DNA of 64,000 nucleotides, taken from Chromobacterium subtsugae (GTDB taxonomy: Bacteria > Pseudomonadota > Gammaproteobacteria > Burkholderiales > Chromobacteriaceae). The position numbers were made by a program, and so were the translations under genes. This document shows, piece after piece, positions 62,896 to 64,000 of this stretch. The notes beneath the pieces are model-generated. The model ran no database searches. It saw nothing but the letters and a program-made list of their open reading frames with translations, and was not told the origin of the DNA. Each line of letters begins with the position of its first letter. The stretch's first letter is position 1. Location: the NCBI RefSeq assembly GCF_001676875.1, contig NZ_JYKA01000014.1, forward strand, positions 39,819-103,818, read 5' to 3'.

Positions 62896-63942
62896 ATGAC
62901 GACATTGCAGAATACCGCCGGCGCCGCGCCGGCCGCGCCATCCCGCAGCCTGTGGGCGCTGGGTTGGCAAAGACTGAAGCGCGACCGCATCGGTTTCGCG
63001 TCGCTGTGGATCGTGGCGGCTTTCATGCTGCTGGCGCTGGCCAGCTGGCTGGGCCTGATCGGCCGCGGCTGGAACGACGAGATCGCCGTTTCCTACGCGC
63101 CGCCCACCGCGATCTACCAGCAGGACAAGTCGGTCGCCGTGCACAAGTCCAAGGCCGCCGAACCGGCGCTGGAAGGCTTGAAACCGGCGGAAGACCCGAT
63201 CTGGGCGGAAACCCAGCGCGCCCGTCAGAACCGCGACAAATACGTGGTGCCGGAAGTGAAGAAGGCGGAATCGCTCACCTTCGGCGCCGATCAGCGCGGC
63301 CGCGACATCCTGGACAAGGTGATCAAGGGCACTTCCACCTCGCTGTTCGTCGGCTTCTTCGGCTCCTTGCTGGCCATCGTCATCGGCGCGGCGCTGGGCG
63401 CCAGCGCCGGTTTCTTCGGCCGCAAGGTGGATGATTTCCTGATGTGGTTCTACAGCGTGTTCACCGCGATGCCGGACATGCTGCTGCTGCTGGCTTTCGC
63501 CGCGGTGGCCGGCCGCGGCCTGGGCACCGTGGTGCTGGTGCTGTCGCTGACCACCTGGACCGGGGTGTTCCGCCTGGTGCGGGCCGAGTTCATCAAGCTG
63601 CGCTCGCGCGAATTCGTGCAGGCCGCCGACGCCATCGGCGCCAGCAGCGCGCGGCGGATGTTCGTCCACATCCTGCCCAATATCTCCCATCTGCTGCTGG
63701 TGCAGTTCTCCTTGCTGATGGTCGGCCTGATCAAATACGAGGTGATCCTGTCCTTCCTCGGCTTCGGCGTCGACGTGCGCCAGGTCAGCTGGGGATCGAT
63801 GCTGGCCGAGGTGCCGGAGGAGTTGCTGCAGGGCTATTGGTGGCAACTGGCGATGGTGGTGGTGTTCATGTCGGTGCTGGTGACGGCGTTCAGCATGCTG
63901 ACCGATTCCCTGCGCGACGCGCTGGACCCCAAGGTAAAGTGA
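62896..63942 (+). CDS. ABC transporter permease (DppC/OppC type)
   Basis: 348 residues. An N-terminal cytoplasmic stretch (LGWQRLKRDRIGFASLWIV) leads into helix 1, followed by an unusually long periplasmic insert of about 90 residues rich in Lys and Glu (residues 55-130) before the transport domain, as in some YejE-like permeases. The EAA loop is QAADAIGASSARRMFVHILPNI. It pairs with the preceding permease. Confidence 0.93.
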   Translation: MTTLQNTAGAAPAAPSRSLWALGWQRLKRDRIGFASLWIVAAFMLLALASWLGLIGRGWNDEIAVSYAPPTAIYQQDKSVAVHKSKAAEPALEGLKPAEDPIWAETQRARQNRDKYVVPEVKKAESLTFGADQRGRDILDKVIKGTSTSLFVGFFGSLLAIVIGAALGASAGFFGRKVDDFLMWFYSVFTAMPDMLLLLAFAAVAGRGLGTVVLVLSLTTWTGVFRLVRAEFIKLRSREFVQAADAIGASSARRMFVHILPNISHLLLVQFSLLMVGLIKYEVILSFLGFGVDVRQVSWGSMLAEVPEELLQGYWWQLAMVVVFMSVLVTAFSMLTDSLRDALDPKVK

Positions 63943-63952
63943 GGATCACCCG

Positions 63953-64000
63953 ATGAGCAACAACAAACCTTTGCTGTCCGTGCGCAATCTGAAGGTGGGC
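63953..64000 (+). CDS. ABC transporter ATP-binding protein, cut by window end
   Basis: The ATG at 63953 lies 10 bases after the permease stop, behind GAGGATCACC. The 16 visible residues (MSNNKPLLSVRNLKVG) are the usual N-terminus of DppD/OppD ATPases. The Walker motifs lie beyond the window. It should power the transporter encoded upstream. Confidence 0.8.
   Translation, partial: MSNNKPLLSVRNLKVG

Noticed and set aside
1..64000. CRISPR arrays and insertion sequences
   Set aside because: No regularly spaced repeats of 25-40 bases and no transposase-like protein were seen in the window.

Overview
The window is a GC-rich chromosome segment whose genes best match Chromobacterium or a close relative in the Chromobacteriaceae (Betaproteobacteria). 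The main reasons are a viobactin-type catecholate siderophore locus, an Aeromonas-ASP-like protease with its chaperone, and a lipase/foldase pair. This is judged from protein motifs only; no search was run.

Region 1 (1 to about 12,413) is the right part of a siphovirus-like prophage. It runs from a tail-tip J protein (5' end outside the window) through tail-fibre and small late genes to a lysis cassette: holin, transglycosylase-type endolysin, and an Rz gene with a nested Rz1. Behind these lie accessory genes: an AT-rich reversed gene, an SRAP/YedK protein, UmuD-UmuC, a secreted Nuc-type nuclease and a WGR-domain protein. At the right end is a ParA plus ribbon-helix-helix partition cassette with an 8-bp-periodic repeat array that looks like a centromere. 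The element ends in a copy of the 3' end of a tmRNA-type gene, the probable attachment site. The integrase and the other junction must lie to the left.

Region 2 (12,600-18,930) holds an S8 kexin-like protease with its putative external chaperone, a PilZ-like protein, and a PlpD-type (type Vd) patatin phospholipase.

Region 3 (19,065-38,017) is a Fur-regulated siderophore locus: TonB-dependent receptor, Fes-type esterase, MbtH protein, a 2828-residue C-A-T-E-C-A-T-TE synthetase, a hypothetical protein with a possible caspase-like His/Cys pair, FepC-FepG-FepD, an EntS-type exporter and FepB. The second adenylation domain has the EntF serine code. The first has two acidic specificity residues that suggest a cationic amino acid. 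The predicted product is DHB-D-(Lys/Orn/Arg)-L-Ser, probably trimerised to a trilactone. The genes that make 2,3-dihydroxybenzoate are not in the window.

Region 4 (38,300-64,000) is ordinary chromosome: an RND efflux operon, lipase and foldase, trpC, a short-chain dehydrogenase with divergent LysR regulator, a ProX-type deacylase, a TetR regulator facing an NTF2-like gene across two near-identical operators, a TldD/PmbA-like pair, pepD, the xseB-ispA-dxs operon with a co-encoded potassium-channel-like gene, a second dehydrogenase, and a peptide-type ABC transporter whose ATPase gene is cut by the window end.
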